Of a stretch of DNA of 64,000 nt, positions 53,236 to 62,721 are shown in pieces. Every line of letters begins with the position of its first letter. The stretch's first letter is position 1. This DNA is from Alphaproteobacteria bacterium (GTDB taxonomy: Bacteria; Pseudomonadota; Alphaproteobacteria; Micavibrionales; Micavibrionaceae). Below the pieces are notes generated by a model that worked only from the letters and a program-made list of their open reading frames with translations, was not told the DNA's origin and searched no databases. The translations under genes were made by a program, and so were the position numbers. The stretch is taken from the NCBI GenBank assembly GCA_030432025.1, contig JAUIIA010000003.1, positions 62,001 to 126,000 of the forward strand. The letters are read 5' to 3'.

Positions 53236-54084
53236 TCAGGCGGCAAGCAATTGCTTTTTTAACTTACGCTCGCGCTTTATAACCTCTGATGCCAGCTGAA
53301 TATAGGCCCGCGCACCGGCGCATTTCATATCATATACAATCGCAGGCAAACCGTAAGAAGGGGCCTCAGAAAGCCTTACATTGCGGGGAATCACGGTTTT
53401 ATAGACCTTATCACCGAAATAGCCACGAACATCTTTCTCCACCATAGACGTCAGCTTGTTGCGCTGGTCATACATCGTCAGAACTACACCATGAATGCTC
53501 AAACGCGGATTAAACTGCTTCTTCACACGCTGGATAGTTTTCGTGAGGTGACTGAGACCCTCCAGAGCATAAAACTCACACTGCAACGGCACAACAAGCG
53601 AATCGACAGCCACCAAAGCATTTAAAGTCAGCAAGTTCAAAGAGGGCGGGCAATCAAGTAGCACATAATCATACGGCAGATCCGTAGAAAGAGCCTCCTT
53701 CATGCGGTATTCGCGATTATGCGCTGTAACCAGCTCGATCTCAGCGCCAGAGAGGTGAATGGAGGAGGGGACTACATGCAAACGCGGCACCTTGGTCTCC
53801 ATCGCTACATCCGTAATGTGCGCATCACCAAAAAGAACGTCATACGCACTGGCCTTAATAACGGAGCGGCGAACACCCAAACCTGTAGACGCGTTGCCCT
53901 GCGGATCAAGATCAACGATCAGCACTTTCTTACCAACCGCGGCCAAAGCCGTCGCCAAATTAATGGCGGTTGTCGTCTTGCCAACGCCACCCTTTTGATT
54001 CACCACTGCCAGCAATCGCGGACGATCATGGGATGGGAAATCTTGCAGTTTTGCCGGTGTCTTTACGGACTGCGAAAGGCTCAT
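53236..54084 (-). CDS. parA: Chromosome-partition ATPase ParA
   Basis: 282 residues from ATG 54084 (MSLSQS...); a 12-codon upstream extension is open but lacks support. Deviant Walker A KGGVGKTT lies at about 31-38, with LIVDLDPQGNAS, YVLLDCPPSLNLLT and VVPLQCEFYALEGLS, as in chromosomal ParA/Soj. It is an ATP-dependent DNA-binding protein that moves ParB-parS complexes to the pole. It heads the parA-parB pair and follows rsmG. Confidence 0.97.
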   Translation of the reverse strand: MSLSQSVKTPAKLQDFPSHDRPRLLAVVNQKGGVGKTTTAINLATALAAVGKKVLIVDLDPQGNASTGLGVRRSVIKASAYDVLFGDAHITDVAMETKVPRLHVVPSSIHLSGAEIELVTAHNREYRMKEALSTDLPYDYVLLDCPPSLNLLTLNALVAVDSLVVPLQCEFYALEGLSHLTKTIQRVKKQFNPRLSIHGVVLTMYDQRNKLTSMVEKDVRGYFGDKVYKTVIPRNVRLSEAPSYGLPAIVYDMKCAGARAYIQLASEVIKRERKLKKQLLAA

Positions 54085-54200
54085 ATGCGCTCCTGAGTGA
54101 TAAAATGTTGGATACCGCAATCATGAGAGATTCGGCGCCAAGCATCAACAAAAAGAGTCTGATTTCAGCAACTTATGCACGAATGATTCCGCCGCGAAAG

Positions 54201-54824
54201 CTAAGCGGTGTGCAATTTTGGGGAAAGCGTGTGTATATGTAGCACCCTGCCCTGTGGATCAGTTAAACTATCGTGAATATCGCACTGAAAATCATAGATT
54301 TCATGAGCCGCAGCCACCTCTTGCTCTGTTTTGGCACCCTTCATCAGCACAGCTTCAAGTTTTGGGTTTCTTTGAACCCACGGCTCGCAAAAAGATAATA
54401 ACTTTGGCAAGTCCGCCAGCGCGCGCGCCGTTACACAATCCGGTGTAAAGTCATCTTCTAAATCTTCGATTCTCGTCGACCTCACGGAAATTTTCGCGTC
54501 TGTTTCACGTGAAACAGCTCTGAGAAACTGACATTTTCTCTGATCTGACTCAATAAGGTGCATTTCCAGCTCTGGCCTCAATATAGCGAGCACCAATCCG
54601 GGGAAACCACCGCCCGATCCAATATCGGCAACCGTCTTTATATGCGGCCCAACAAGCCTTGAAATCTGGGCGGAATCAAGGAAGTGGCGCTCCCACGCAT
54701 CATCAATTGTTTTGGGGCTAACAAGGTTTATAGCTTTTTGCCATTTAACGAGCAAACGCTGGTAAACTTTCAGCTTCTCTATGGATTCACGTGAAACATC
54801 GTGAAGCACGTCTTCAGGCGACAT
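54201..54824 (-). CDS. rsmG: 16S rRNA m7G527 methyltransferase
   Basis: 207 residues from ATG 54824, which overlaps the mnmG stop (AATGTCGCCTGA); earlier in-frame ATGs would lie inside mnmG. Family blocks [38 protein letters not shown] (SAM site) and [13 protein letters not shown] are present. It methylates G527 of 16S rRNA. A perfect parS lies within the gene (54501-54516), encoding part of RAVSRETD, and a second weaker site near its start. Confidence 0.96.
   Translation of the reverse strand: MSPEDVLHDVSRESIEKLKVYQRLLVKWQKAINLVSPKTIDDAWERHFLDSAQISRLVGPHIKTVADIGSGGGFPGLVLAILRPELEMHLIESDQRKCQFLRAVSRETDAKISVRSTRIEDLEDDFTPDCVTARALADLPKLLSFCEPWVQRNPKLEAVLMKGAKTEQEVAAAHEIYDFQCDIHDSLTDPQGRVLHIHTLSPKLHTA
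54501..54516. promoter_or_regulatory. parS site 2 (inside rsmG), perfect
   Basis: TGTTTCACGTGAAACA, 16 of 16 consensus positions, embedded in the rsmG coding sequence. Confidence 0.96.
54783..54798. promoter_or_regulatory. parS-like site 3 (start of rsmG)
   Basis: GGATTCACGTGAAACA, 14 of 16 positions; the TTCACGTGAA core is intact. It is likely a weaker ParB site. The same word (encoding VSRE) recurs in site 2. Confidence 0.7.
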
Positions 54825-56733
54825 TGGATGCTTGTCCTGTATCGGATTTATGACTTTTAGCTTGGACATATCGAAGCACCGCAATAACCGCCGCCGGGGT
54901 TACACCAGGTATGCGGGATGCCGCGCCAAGTGTTTCAGGCTGAGCCTGTTCAAGTTTTGAACGGACCTCATTCGAAAGACTCCCGATTTCAGCATAGTTC
55001 AATGTCTTCGGCAGCCTCAATGCCTCGTCCTTACGGAATGCGGCAATGTCCGCCTCATGACGATCCATATATTTGGAGTAAAGTGCATCGCATTCAATCT
55101 GCTCCCGTATAGGGGCCTCAACATTTTCCAGCTCCGGCCAGACATTGGCAACTTGCTCCCAATCGACATCGGGATAGGCCAGCAAGTCCATAACAGATCG
55201 GCGAACACCATCTTGGTTCACCTTAATACTGTAGGACTGTAATTCATTTGGTGTGGCCTGTAGCGTAGTTGCTATTTCGCGCGCGGCCTCCAGCTTTTGC
55301 TTTTTCTCGCCCCAGACTTTACGTCGCTTCTCACCGACACATCCGATATTCAGCCCCATATCCGTGAGGCGTTGATCGGCATTATCCGCACGCAAACGCA
55401 AGCGATATTCGGCCCGGGATGTAAACATGCGGTAAGGCTCCGGCGCACCGCAAGTGATCAAATCATCGATCAGAACGCCTATATAGGCATCTGCACGGTC
55501 CAATGTGAAAATTTTAGCTGTTTCACGTGAAACGCTTCCTGAGGACTCTGTGGCCGACTGCAGCGCGGCGTTAATGCCCGCCATCAATCCTTGAGCTGCC
55601 GCTTCCTCATACCCGGTTGTGCCGTTAATCTGTCCGGCAAGGAAAAGACCCGGAATACGTTTACTCTCCAAAGTCGACTTCAAATCACGCGGGTCACAAT
55701 AATCATACTCAACCGCATAACCCCATTCGAAAACCTCGACATTCTCTAATCCCGCTATTGAGCGGATATATTGTTCCTGTACCTCAACGGGCAGGGATGT
55801 CGAAATACCGTTCGGGTAAACCGTGTCATCATCCAGACCTTCCGGCTCCAGAAAAACCTGATGGCGGGACTTATCGGCAAAGCGGGAAATCTTGTCCTCG
55901 ATAGAAGGGCAATAGCGCGGACCGACTCCTTTAATATTGCCTGAATACATCGCCGAACGGTGCAAGTTATTAGCGATAATTTTATGCGTCTTTTCGTTCG
56001 TGAAAGTAATGTGGCAAGGGATCTGCGGCACAGTTATTTTGTCATTCAGATACGAAAACGGTTGTGGCGGATTATCGCCCGGTTGTTCCTCACAAACGCT
56101 CCAATCAATGGTCTTGCCATTGAGGCGGGCAGGGGTCCCGGTCTTCAAACGCCCCAGCGGAAACTCCAGACGTTCCAGCGTTTCTGCCAAACCGATCGCC
56201 GGTCCTTCACCGACACGACCCGCAGGCGTAACTTCTTCGCCGCGGAAAATCTGCCCACGTAAAAATGTGCCAGTTGTAATGACAACGGCGTGCGCTTTAT
56301 AAACTTCGCCATCCTGCCCGACGACTCCGGCGATTTCACCATCTTCATCCAGATAGAGATCTTCGACAGGCATACCAATCAATGTCAGATTGTCTGTGCT
56401 GTTTAATTCGGCCTGCATCGCCTCGCGATATAGCTTACGATCGGCTTGTGCTCGCGGTCCTCGAACTGCCGGTCCCTTGGAAGCATTTAACATGCGGAAC
56501 TGGATTCCCGCCTGATCGATAATACGGCCCATTATCCCGTCTAGCGCATCAATCTCACGCACCAGGTGTCCCTTGCCCAAACCGCCGATTGCGGGGTTAC
56601 AAGACATCACCCCTACAGTTTCCAGCTTATGAGTCATTAATGCCGTTTTCGCGCCCATGCGCGCAGATGCCGCCGCCGCTTCACAGCCTGCGTGACCTCC
56701 ACCAATAATTATGACATCAAAATCCTTACCCAT
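54814..56733 (-). CDS. mnmG: tRNA uridine 5-carboxymethylaminomethyl modification enzyme, FAD subunit
   Basis: 639 residues. FAD-binding [17 protein letters not shown] at 11-27, [24 protein letters not shown] and [36 protein letters not shown] are hallmark blocks. It works with MnmE to modify U34 of certain tRNAs. C-terminal MnmE-binding helices end in [15 protein letters not shown] parS site lies within the gene (55519-55534). Confidence 0.98.
   Translation of the reverse strand: MGKDFDVIIIGGGHAGCEAAAASARMGAKTALMTHKLETVGVMSCNPAIGGLGKGHLVREIDALDGIMGRIIDQAGIQFRMLNASKGPAVRGPRAQADRKLYREAMQAELNSTDNLTLIGMPVEDLYLDEDGEIAGVVGQDGEVYKAHAVVITTGTFLRGQIFRGEEVTPAGRVGEGPAIGLAETLERLEFPLGRLKTGTPARLNGKTIDWSVCEEQPGDNPPQPFSYLNDKITVPQIPCHITFTNEKTHKIIANNLHRSAMYSGNIKGVGPRYCPSIEDKISRFADKSRHQVFLEPEGLDDDTVYPNGISTSLPVEVQEQYIRSIAGLENVEVFEWGYAVEYDYCDPRDLKSTLESKRIPGLFLAGQINGTTGYEEAAAQGLMAGINAALQSATESSGSVSRETAKIFTLDRADAYIGVLIDDLITCGAPEPYRMFTSRAEYRLRLRADNADQRLTDMGLNIGCVGEKRRKVWGEKKQKLEAAREIATTLQATPNELQSYSIKVNQDGVRRSVMDLLAYPDVDWEQVANVWPELENVEAPIREQIECDALYSKYMDRHEADIAAFRKDEALRLPKTLNYAEIGSLSNEVRSKLEQAQPETLGAASRIPGVTPAAVIAVLRYVQAKSHKSDTGQASNVA
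55519..55534. promoter_or_regulatory. parS site 4 (inside mnmG)
   Basis: TGTTTCACGTGAAACG, 15 of 16 consensus positions, in the coding sequence (encoding part of GSVSRET). Confidence 0.92.
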
Positions 56734-56855
56734 GGCCGCTATCTATACATATTTTATACCTAAAAATACAGCATTTATTTTTTCTGTAAAATAAGCTTGC
56801 CCTCGGATTTTTAGAGGCGTATTGCTGAATATATAACCATTCACGCATATAGAAA

Positions 56856-57215
56856 ATGGCCGTACAAGAGATACCGACAAACGCAGAAATCAAAGACGAG
56901 CTTACTGGTCTACAGCAAGCCTTTGAAAATGCGCACGGTAAAGAAGCCTTCATGGATGTTTACATCAAACAGTTCAATGAACGCCCATCTATGCGCGCTG
57001 ATAATTTCAACCGCTCAGCACATATCCCGCTAATGGCATATTTTTTCAGCTATGCGCTTGGACGGCCGGATCAGCGATACCTCGAAGCCTTCAAGCTTGA
57101 AGCGTGCAAACCTTGGTCAGGCATGAAAGACGCCGCGAGCTTCGATCCGGCACAGGTCATCACCGATCTGCATACTGCCGTCGATACCTACCTGCCTGAG
57201 CATCACGCCGCGTAA
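56856..57215 (+). CDS. Small orphan protein between mnmG and mnmE
   Basis: 119 residues, unrecognised, helical. KEAFMDVYIKQFNERPSMR and HIPLMAYFFSYALGRPDQRYLEAF look like folded helices. No signal peptide or obvious metal motif. It lies on the opposite strand to its neighbours, and its stop abuts the mnmE stop. The 122 bases upstream, shared with mnmG, are AT-rich with no clear promoter. Confidence 0.65.
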   Translation: MAVQEIPTNAEIKDELTGLQQAFENAHGKEAFMDVYIKQFNERPSMRADNFNRSAHIPLMAYFFSYALGRPDQRYLEAFKLEACKPWSGMKDAASFDPAQVITDLHTAVDTYLPEHHAA

Positions 57216-58544
57216 TTATTTACCGATACAAAAATCATTGAAAATAACGTCGAGCAAATCCTCGACATTCACCTTGCCTGTGATTTTACCCAGCGATCGC
57301 ATCGCCAGTCGCACATCTTCGGCCATCAATTCGGGCAAGGTCGCCTCATGGCTTTGACGCAAACAATCCAACGCATCCTGCAAATGCGCCCGATGACGCT
57401 GACGCGTTAACGACGGTGTTTCACGTGAACCGATGAATTGTTTGATCTTCTCCAATACCGTATCCAGCAAGATCTGGATCCCGTCGCCCTTATCGGCGGA
57501 AATCATAATCGAGGCATCAATCTGTGATCGTGCGCCGTCCATATCCATTTTATTGGTCACCAGAATCGCACGCCCATCAATAAGGTTGAGCGTATGCGGA
57601 TCGGGAATTTCAGCCGTGCCGTCAAAAATCAGCAAGGTGATATCGGCATCTTCAGCGCGTTGTAAGGCGCGCTTTATACCCTCGCCCTCAATCGCATCTT
57701 GCCCCTGACTACCGATCTGATCAGGGCGAAGTCCGGCTGTATCCGCCAGAATAACCGGGTATCCGCCGATATCCAGATGCGCTTCAATAACATCGCGAGT
57801 TGTTCCGGCCGTCTCCGATGTAATTGCGACATCTCTTTGCACCAGCGCATTCACCAAAGATGATTTACCCGCATTCGGTGCACCGATAACGGCAACCTGA
57901 ATACCGTCACGCAATCGCTCACCGCGACGGTTGTCACTCAGATGCTCATCAATCTCGGCTTCCAGCTTTTTGATCGTGTCTGTAACTTCCGGCGCAATAC
58001 CTTCCGGCAAATCCTCATCGGGAAATTCAATATCCGCCTCCAGATGCGCCAATGTCTTTTTCAGCTCCTCAGCCCAGCGCGCATAAAGTGCGGACAAAGC
58101 GCCACCCAGCTGTTGCAAAGCTTGCTGCTTTTGCATCTCGGTTTGCGCATCAATCAAATCGGCAACCGCCTCGGCCTCGGTCAAATCCAGCTTTCCGTTC
58201 TCGAAAGCGCGGCGCGTAAATTCGCCTGGCTCCGCCATGCGGTGGTTTTCCTGTGCCGTTAAAGCCGCCAGAACGGAATCGATAACCGCCCGCCCACCAT
58301 GGACATGATACTCGACGACATCCTCACCCGTATAGCTTGCTGGCGCCTTAAAAGGGAGTATAACTGATTGATCTAAAACATTATTTTTATATTTTAGCGC
58401 CGTATAATGCGCGGCGCGAGGCTTTATATAACCTAAATCCGAGAACACCTTGAGACTATCCCAGCTTTGCGGGCCGGACACGCGAATAACCGCGACTCCT
58501 GCACGGCCTGCTCCGCTCGCCAATGCAAAAATCGTATCGCTCAT
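57216..58544 (-). CDS. mnmE: tRNA modification GTPase MnmE
   Basis: 442 residues from ATG 58544 (MSDTIFALASG...); 32 codons of upstream frame belong to the preceding gene. N-terminal formyl-THF-binding domain with RAGVAVIRVSG, G1 GAPNAGKSSLVN, G3 DTAGLR, G4 TNKMD, and the C-terminal FCIGK with the essential CxGK cysteine. Partner of MnmG. The start overlaps the stop of the DUF6489 gene (TAATG). A parS-like site lies at 57417-57432. Confidence 0.97.
   Translation of the reverse strand: MSDTIFALASGAGRAGVAVIRVSGPQSWDSLKVFSDLGYIKPRAAHYTALKYKNNVLDQSVILPFKAPASYTGEDVVEYHVHGGRAVIDSVLAALTAQENHRMAEPGEFTRRAFENGKLDLTEAEAVADLIDAQTEMQKQQALQQLGGALSALYARWAEELKKTLAHLEADIEFPDEDLPEGIAPEVTDTIKKLEAEIDEHLSDNRRGERLRDGIQVAVIGAPNAGKSSLVNALVQRDVAITSETAGTTRDVIEAHLDIGGYPVILADTAGLRPDQIGSQGQDAIEGEGIKRALQRAEDADITLLIFDGTAEIPDPHTLNLIDGRAILVTNKMDMDGARSQIDASIMISADKGDGIQILLDTVLEKIKQFIGSRETPSLTRQRHRAHLQDALDCLRQSHEATLPELMAEDVRLAMRSLGKITGKVNVEDLLDVIFNDFCIGK
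57417..57432. promoter_or_regulatory. parS-like site 5 (inside mnmE)
   Basis: TGTTTCACGTGAACCG, 14 of 16 consensus positions; one arm is degraded. Confidence 0.7.
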
Positions 58545-58798
58545 TACTTCTTGGACGTTGTCGTGCCTGTATGCATGTTCATATTTTCCCAGAACATCTT
58601 TTGCAACTCGGCCATGTTCTGTAACGCGATCGGCATCCATGTCTTAACCATGGTTTCAGGGTCCATCGCTTTCACGTTTTCCTGCATCTTCTTCTCGATC
58701 TCGTCCATCATGCGTTCCTGCATGGGTTGTACGTCAGGCAGGCCAAAGAAACTGCGCGCTTCTTCCGGTGTGCATTCGATATCAAAAGTAACTTTCAT
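58544..58798 (-). CDS. DUF6489 family protein
   Basis: 84 residues from ATG 58798 (MKVTFDIECTPEEARSFFGLPDV...). That opening, followed by QPMQERMMDEIEKKMQ, matches small alphaproteobacterial DUF6489 proteins encoded just before mnmE. The rest is a Met-rich amphipathic helix (MVKTWMPIALQNMAELQKMFWENM), a pattern also seen in phasin-like proteins. The function is unknown. The frame is open 41 codons upstream, but that part overlaps the divergent gene's promoter region. Confidence 0.85.
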   Translation of the reverse strand: MKVTFDIECTPEEARSFFGLPDVQPMQERMMDEIEKKMQENVKAMDPETMVKTWMPIALQNMAELQKMFWENMNMHTGTTTSKK

Positions 58799-58890
58799 GG
58801 GGTAATTATCTCCCGCCTTTTCAATAAAGCTCATATGTGTTTGTATATTTTCAGACACACTTATAGCCCGTATTGCCCGAGGAGAAAACC

Positions 58891-59622
58891 ATGCCTGACT
58901 TCCAAGCACAAATTCCTGCACATGATGGTGACGATTTCGGCGTCTATATCGCCCGCCCGAAAACTACGCCCGCGCCTGCTGTTATTGTTATTCAGGAGAT
59001 TTTCGGCGTAAATCAGGAACTGCGCGCAAAATGTGATGCGCTGGCCGAGCTGGGCTATGTGGCTATTGCACCCGACCTGTTCTGGCGCATTGCTGAAAAA
59101 GGTTTAGAGCTAAACCCCGAAAATGAAGATGAACTGCAAAGAGCTTTTGATCTCTACGGAGAGTTTGATGCTGAAAAAGGTATCAAGGACCTCAAATCAA
59201 CCCTCGCATTCGCCCGTGACCATGAAGATGTCATCAGTGACAGCGTCGGCTGCGTCGGGTTTTGCCTTGGCGGATTTCTGGCCTTCGCCATGGCTGTCGA
59301 AAGTGATGTTGATGCCGCCGTCAGCTATTACGGCGTAAGCATCCCGTCCATGCTCGATAAAAAAGATAAAATTACAAAACCGCTGCTCATGCATATCGCG
59401 GAAAAAGACCAGTTCGTCTCCGCGGAAGAACAAACACAAATGCAGGATGCGCTGGGCGATCATGCGCAAGTCACTATGTACACCTACGAAGGCGAAGATC
59501 ACGCTTTCGCCCGCTTCATCTCGCTTGATGCCTCGGAAACCGAAGGTGCAGGCGGATTGGCAAACAGCCGCACACGCGACTTTTTCGCCAATACCCTCAA
59601 ACCCAAAGCAGAAGCGGCGTAA
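58891..59622 (+). CDS. Dienelactone hydrolase family protein
   Basis: 243 residues from ATG 58891, with GAGGAGAAAACC before it. Alpha/beta hydrolase: VIVIQEIFGVNQELRAKCDALAELGYVAIAPDLFWR at about 31-66, nucleophile Cys in GCVGFCLGGFLAFA (about 121), then the Asp and His in LMHIAEKDQFV and YEGEDHAF. Carboxymethylenebutenolidase-type. No other aromatic-degradation genes are nearby, so the native substrate is unclear. Confidence 0.94.
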   Translation: MPDFQAQIPAHDGDDFGVYIARPKTTPAPAVIVIQEIFGVNQELRAKCDALAELGYVAIAPDLFWRIAEKGLELNPENEDELQRAFDLYGEFDAEKGIKDLKSTLAFARDHEDVISDSVGCVGFCLGGFLAFAMAVESDVDAAVSYYGVSIPSMLDKKDKITKPLLMHIAEKDQFVSAEEQTQMQDALGDHAQVTMYTYEGEDHAFARFISLDASETEGAGGLANSRTRDFFANTLKPKAEAA

Positions 59623-59625
59623 CAT

Positions 59626-61218
59626 ATGAGTGGCGAGCCGCCATATCCACCGGATAATCCTGACGCGATGCCGCCGGGCGCCACATTCTCGAGCGATCCA
59701 CATGACGATCCGACCAAGGAAGTCATTCATAACCCTGAAAACAAACATGGCGGCGCAAAGGTTTATCACTCCGAAATCAATCCGGAGTTACGCGAAATCG
59801 CCAAACAGCAAATTCTCGAGGCGGTCAAAGGTAACGGCATAAAACCCGACGAAGTCGAGATGACCAAATTCGAGGGGGAAACGCTGGAATTCCTTGCCGG
59901 TACCGAACTCAAACTGATGAACAAAAACGTCATCAAGCACCAGATGGGTAAGGTCACAGGACCCAAACTTCTGGCCAATACCAAAATGTTTGATGAAGAA
60001 GCGAAGAAGGAGATGGTCAAAATCTCCCGCAGCCCCGACGTCATTGCCCGTATGCGCGATGCCATCACCGCCCGCGAAGATAAAGGGCTGGCGCTAGACA
60101 ACATCAAAATCAAACTGACATTTCTGCATAAGGACTTTGTCGTCCACCAGCCATGCAAAAACTGCTCTGCGCAAGGGCGGCTGCAATGCCAGCGCTGCGC
60201 CGGAAAAGGTAAGGAATCATGCCCGCGCTGTCAGGCACGCGGTTCGGAAACCTGCCCCACATGCTCAGGCCGTCAATATATTCAAGGGCCTAATAATCAA
60301 AACCAGCAATGTATGCGTTGTAACGGGACGGGACGTACACCCTGTTCGGGCTGCCACGAAGCTAAATATGTGACATGTAGTGCCTGCAAAGGCCAGGCCA
60401 CCGTGATCTGTCAACAATGTAACGGCCACGCCTATAACTCCGTCATCTGCATGGCGCAGATCGACCCTGTCGGTCATTACGGATTCCAGCGCGATGAAAT
60501 CCCGAAACGGGCACTGGACAGGCTCGACGCGTTGGGCTCCGACATTCAGCATCATGCAGATATCGAAATCATCAAACGGACCGCCGATATGGAGCGTGAC
60601 CATGACGATATTGTCATCCTTTACCACATCAAGGTGCCGATGGCGCAAGTCGGGTTCGATGTTAAAGGACTAGCCGTGCCCGCATTCCTATTCGGTAAGC
60701 AAGGTTTACTCTACGATGCCTCATCATTTCTCGAAACCATAACCTCGCCGGGCATTAAGGCGCTCAAACGCGCGGCATTGGGACAGGGGGATGTCGCAAA
60801 ACTGCTGACACAGGCCGGAAAATACAAAATGTTGCGCACCGTCATCACCGACACATCGCGTATGGCTAATAAAAAGGTGCTGCAAAAGGCACTGAGAGAA
60901 AACCGTATCGGTCTATCCGAGGAAACCGCGAAAAAACTGATCATCATGAGCCACAAGGCGCTGGCTTTACTCAACAAACGCCCCAAACAAATCGGCATGG
61001 CGTTGGGCATAATCGTTGCTTCTGCCTGCAGTGCAGGCTATTTCTTTGCCGGACGCGATATATTACCGCCAATGATTCCTATGGCCAATGCGCAGATGAT
61101 CGCCGATACGGCCGCCGCCTTCGCGGCTTGCGTTGTCGGTTACGGCGCAGGTGCGCTTTACACCAAAATCTCCTTGAGCAAATCACTCAAAGCACTTTTT
61201 GCGAATTCGGATGCCTAA
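59626..61218 (+). CDS. DnaJ-type zinc-ribbon repeat protein with C-terminal membrane helices
   Basis: 530 residues. Residues about 170-290 contain a long run of CxxC-x-G/x-G units (CKNCSAQG, CQRCAGKG, CPRCQARG, CPTCSG, CMRCNGTG, CSGCHE, CSACKG, CQQCNG), eight CxxC motifs in all. This resembles the DnaJ cysteine-rich domain but is longer and has no J domain. Near the C-terminus two hydrophobic segments (IGMALGIIVASACSAGYFF, ADTAAAFAACVVGYGAGALY) should cross the inner membrane. It probably binds zinc and unfolded or partner proteins at the membrane. It starts 4 bases after the hydrolase gene. Confidence 0.8.
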   Translation: MSGEPPYPPDNPDAMPPGATFSSDPHDDPTKEVIHNPENKHGGAKVYHSEINPELREIAKQQILEAVKGNGIKPDEVEMTKFEGETLEFLAGTELKLMNKNVIKHQMGKVTGPKLLANTKMFDEEAKKEMVKISRSPDVIARMRDAITAREDKGLALDNIKIKLTFLHKDFVVHQPCKNCSAQGRLQCQRCAGKGKESCPRCQARGSETCPTCSGRQYIQGPNNQNQQCMRCNGTGRTPCSGCHEAKYVTCSACKGQATVICQQCNGHAYNSVICMAQIDPVGHYGFQRDEIPKRALDRLDALGSDIQHHADIEIIKRTADMERDHDDIVILYHIKVPMAQVGFDVKGLAVPAFLFGKQGLLYDASSFLETITSPGIKALKRAALGQGDVAKLLTQAGKYKMLRTVITDTSRMANKKVLQKALRENRIGLSEETAKKLIIMSHKALALLNKRPKQIGMALGIIVASACSAGYFFAGRDILPPMIPMANAQMIADTAAAFAACVVGYGAGALYTKISLSKSLKALFANSDA

Positions 61219-61231
61219 AAGGAAGGGTGGC

Positions 61232-61265
61232 CGTCTCGGGATATTCGGGGTGAATTCCTGAGACG
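61232..61265. repeat. Inverted repeat after the zinc-ribbon gene
   Basis: CGTCTCGGGA ... TCCTGAGACG, a 10-bp stem with one G-T pair and a 14-base loop, 14 bases after the stop at 61218. No U-run follows, so it is more likely an RNA-stabilising or attenuated 3' element than a standard terminator. Confidence 0.45.
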
Positions 61266-61370
61266 ACCAGCGACGCGAGGGACAGTCAAAGTAACAGCGG
61301 TTTTTAGTTTTTCGCCGGATCTTCCGCAAAGTGGAGCGAGGGTGTGTGTTGCGGAATTAGGGGTGTAGTC

Positions 61371-61856
61371 TTATCTAACCCAGCGAAAATCCTCCATAGC
61401 CTTAAGCGCTTGTTCTTTCTGGCACTGACGGTAAGCAGTAACCGCGAGAGCGGAACGGTCATTGCTCGCTTCAGCTGGATGCCAAACATCTACGCTAGGT
61501 TTCTGAGGGGCCAGGCCTGCTTTATTAGGAGGCGAGAGGGCAAAACGCACACCTAATACAAGCCCGAGGGCCGCTGCTTTTCCAGCTGAGCGCTGGTTCC
61601 GATCCATGGCAGTTGGCTGCGGTGATTGACGGAGTGTGTCGAGCAAGGGAAGGCACGCATCCGCCACGGACGGGGAGGGAGTTGGAGCATCTACCGACTG
61701 AGCGGCAGAATGTTCATTCATATTAATTGTTTCAAAAGACCATGCCGGTCCAGCGAACAGGCACAGTACGACGACGAAGGATCCGAGAATAATACCGGGC
61801 ACATAGGCGGTACGGGGATCCGTCTTCCATTTATTGGAGAATCTAAGAGTTTTCAT
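61371..61856 (-). CDS. Orphan protein with N-terminal membrane segment
   Basis: 161 residues, unrecognised. A hydrophobic segment (VPGIILGSFVVVLCLFAGPAWS, about 19-40) is either an uncleaved anchor or a signal peptide (cleavage after AWS). A Pro/Ser/Ala-rich linker follows, then a Cys-containing segment (DACLPLLDTLR) and a short helix with Cys (AYRQCQKEQALKAMEDF). The ATG has AGGTGGG before it. The sequence after the stop has a loose inverted repeat (TTCCGCA/TGCGGAA, 61322-61356). Confidence 0.65.
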   Translation of the reverse strand: MKTLRFSNKWKTDPRTAYVPGIILGSFVVVLCLFAGPAWSFETINMNEHSAAQSVDAPTPSPSVADACLPLLDTLRQSPQPTAMDRNQRSAGKAAALGLVLGVRFALSPPNKAGLAPQKPSVDVWHPAEASNDRSALAVTAYRQCQKEQALKAMEDFRWVR

Positions 61857-62179
61857 GTCTACCCACCTAAGTCTTACGCACTAAAAAGTTTTTTATTTTT
61901 TTGTTTGGCCTTCTTAGATGTGAACCCGTTTTTTTTCTTATTTTTTTATAACCTTATGTCTAGGCCTTATACTTTCAGTCCACCATAATTAATGCATTAT
62001 GGCAAATACTTTCGTTTCGATTTTATATTGAATTTCAAGTGATTAAGCGAAAAATTCATATCAAATTCGAAATAAATTGCGTGTTTTAAAGCCCGAAAAA
62101 TAGCCTAAATCGCGGAACTCTTAGGCCTCAGGAGCGTAGGCTAATTAAATAGCAATTGAAACAAAACAGGAGAGAACTA
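61857..62179. other. 323-base AT-rich divergent intergenic region
   Basis: Lies between the membrane orphan (minus) and the CBS gene (plus). It contains T-rich tracts and an inverted repeat CCATAAT-TAATGC-ATTATGG (61983-62002), a possible operator. No DnaA box, CtrA box, RNA gene or ORF with a ribosome-binding site was found, despite the origin-proximal context. Confidence 0.5.
61983..62002. promoter_or_regulatory. Inverted repeat in the CBS-gene promoter region
   Basis: CCATAAT-TAATGC-ATTATGG, perfect 7-bp arms with a 6-base centre that is itself part of a TAATGCATTA palindrome. A protein-binding site is plausible; no partner is known. Confidence 0.4.
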
Positions 62180-62710
62180 ATGAAAATCAATGAAATGCCG
62201 GAATTCAGGGACAAAAAACATGTTCTTCTTGCTGACCAATCCGAGACGGTTGAGGCGGCGGTTAAAAGAATGTCTGAGAAAAATTATGGCGCTCTCGTCG
62301 TAACTGATAACGGCAAACTCGCCGGAATTTTTACCGAACGTGACGTTTTACGCCGTGTCGTCGCCAATGATTTGAATATCAAAAAGACAAAATTGAAGGA
62401 TGTCATGTCCACGGACCTTAAGACTGCAGGCACAGATGATCTGATTTCGGATTCCTTGCGTCGTATGAGCCAGGGCCGTTTTCGACACCTTCCTGTAGTT
62501 GATGACTCCGATAAAGTAATCGGCATGCTTTCACAAGGCGACTTTGTAGCCTTCACTATGAGTGACATTGTCGGTCGTGTCGGACAAGCCGCCACAGCCA
62601 GTGTACAAGCAGGAAAGGCAACACCATGGTCAATGCTGACTGCTATTTTGGTGTATACATTGGCGCTGCTATTCCTAGCCTCAGGGCTGGAACATATGAT
62701 CGGCGCTTAA
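62180..62710 (+). CDS. CBS-domain protein with C-terminal membrane helix
   Basis: 176 residues from ATG 62180, preceded by CAGGAGAGAACTA. Two CBS modules (about 15-65 and 75-130): MSEKNYGALVVTDNGKLAGIFTERDVLRR and MSQGRFRHLPVVDDSDKVIGMLSQGDFV. Such pairs bind adenine nucleotides. A single C-terminal hydrophobic helix (MLTAILVYTLALLFLASGL) follows, which is uncommon for stand-alone CBS pairs and would place the sensor on the inner membrane. Convergent with rho (11 bases between stops). Confidence 0.88.
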   Translation: MKINEMPEFRDKKHVLLADQSETVEAAVKRMSEKNYGALVVTDNGKLAGIFTERDVLRRVVANDLNIKKTKLKDVMSTDLKTAGTDDLISDSLRRMSQGRFRHLPVVDDSDKVIGMLSQGDFVAFTMSDIVGRVGQAATASVQAGKATPWSMLTAILVYTLALLFLASGLEHMIGA

Positions 62711-62721
62711 AATTTAGCTGA

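Noticed and set aside
61857-62179. AT-rich gap near rho considered as oriC
   Set aside because: No DnaA boxes or CtrA boxes could be found. The parS cluster puts oriC nearby but probably outside the window.
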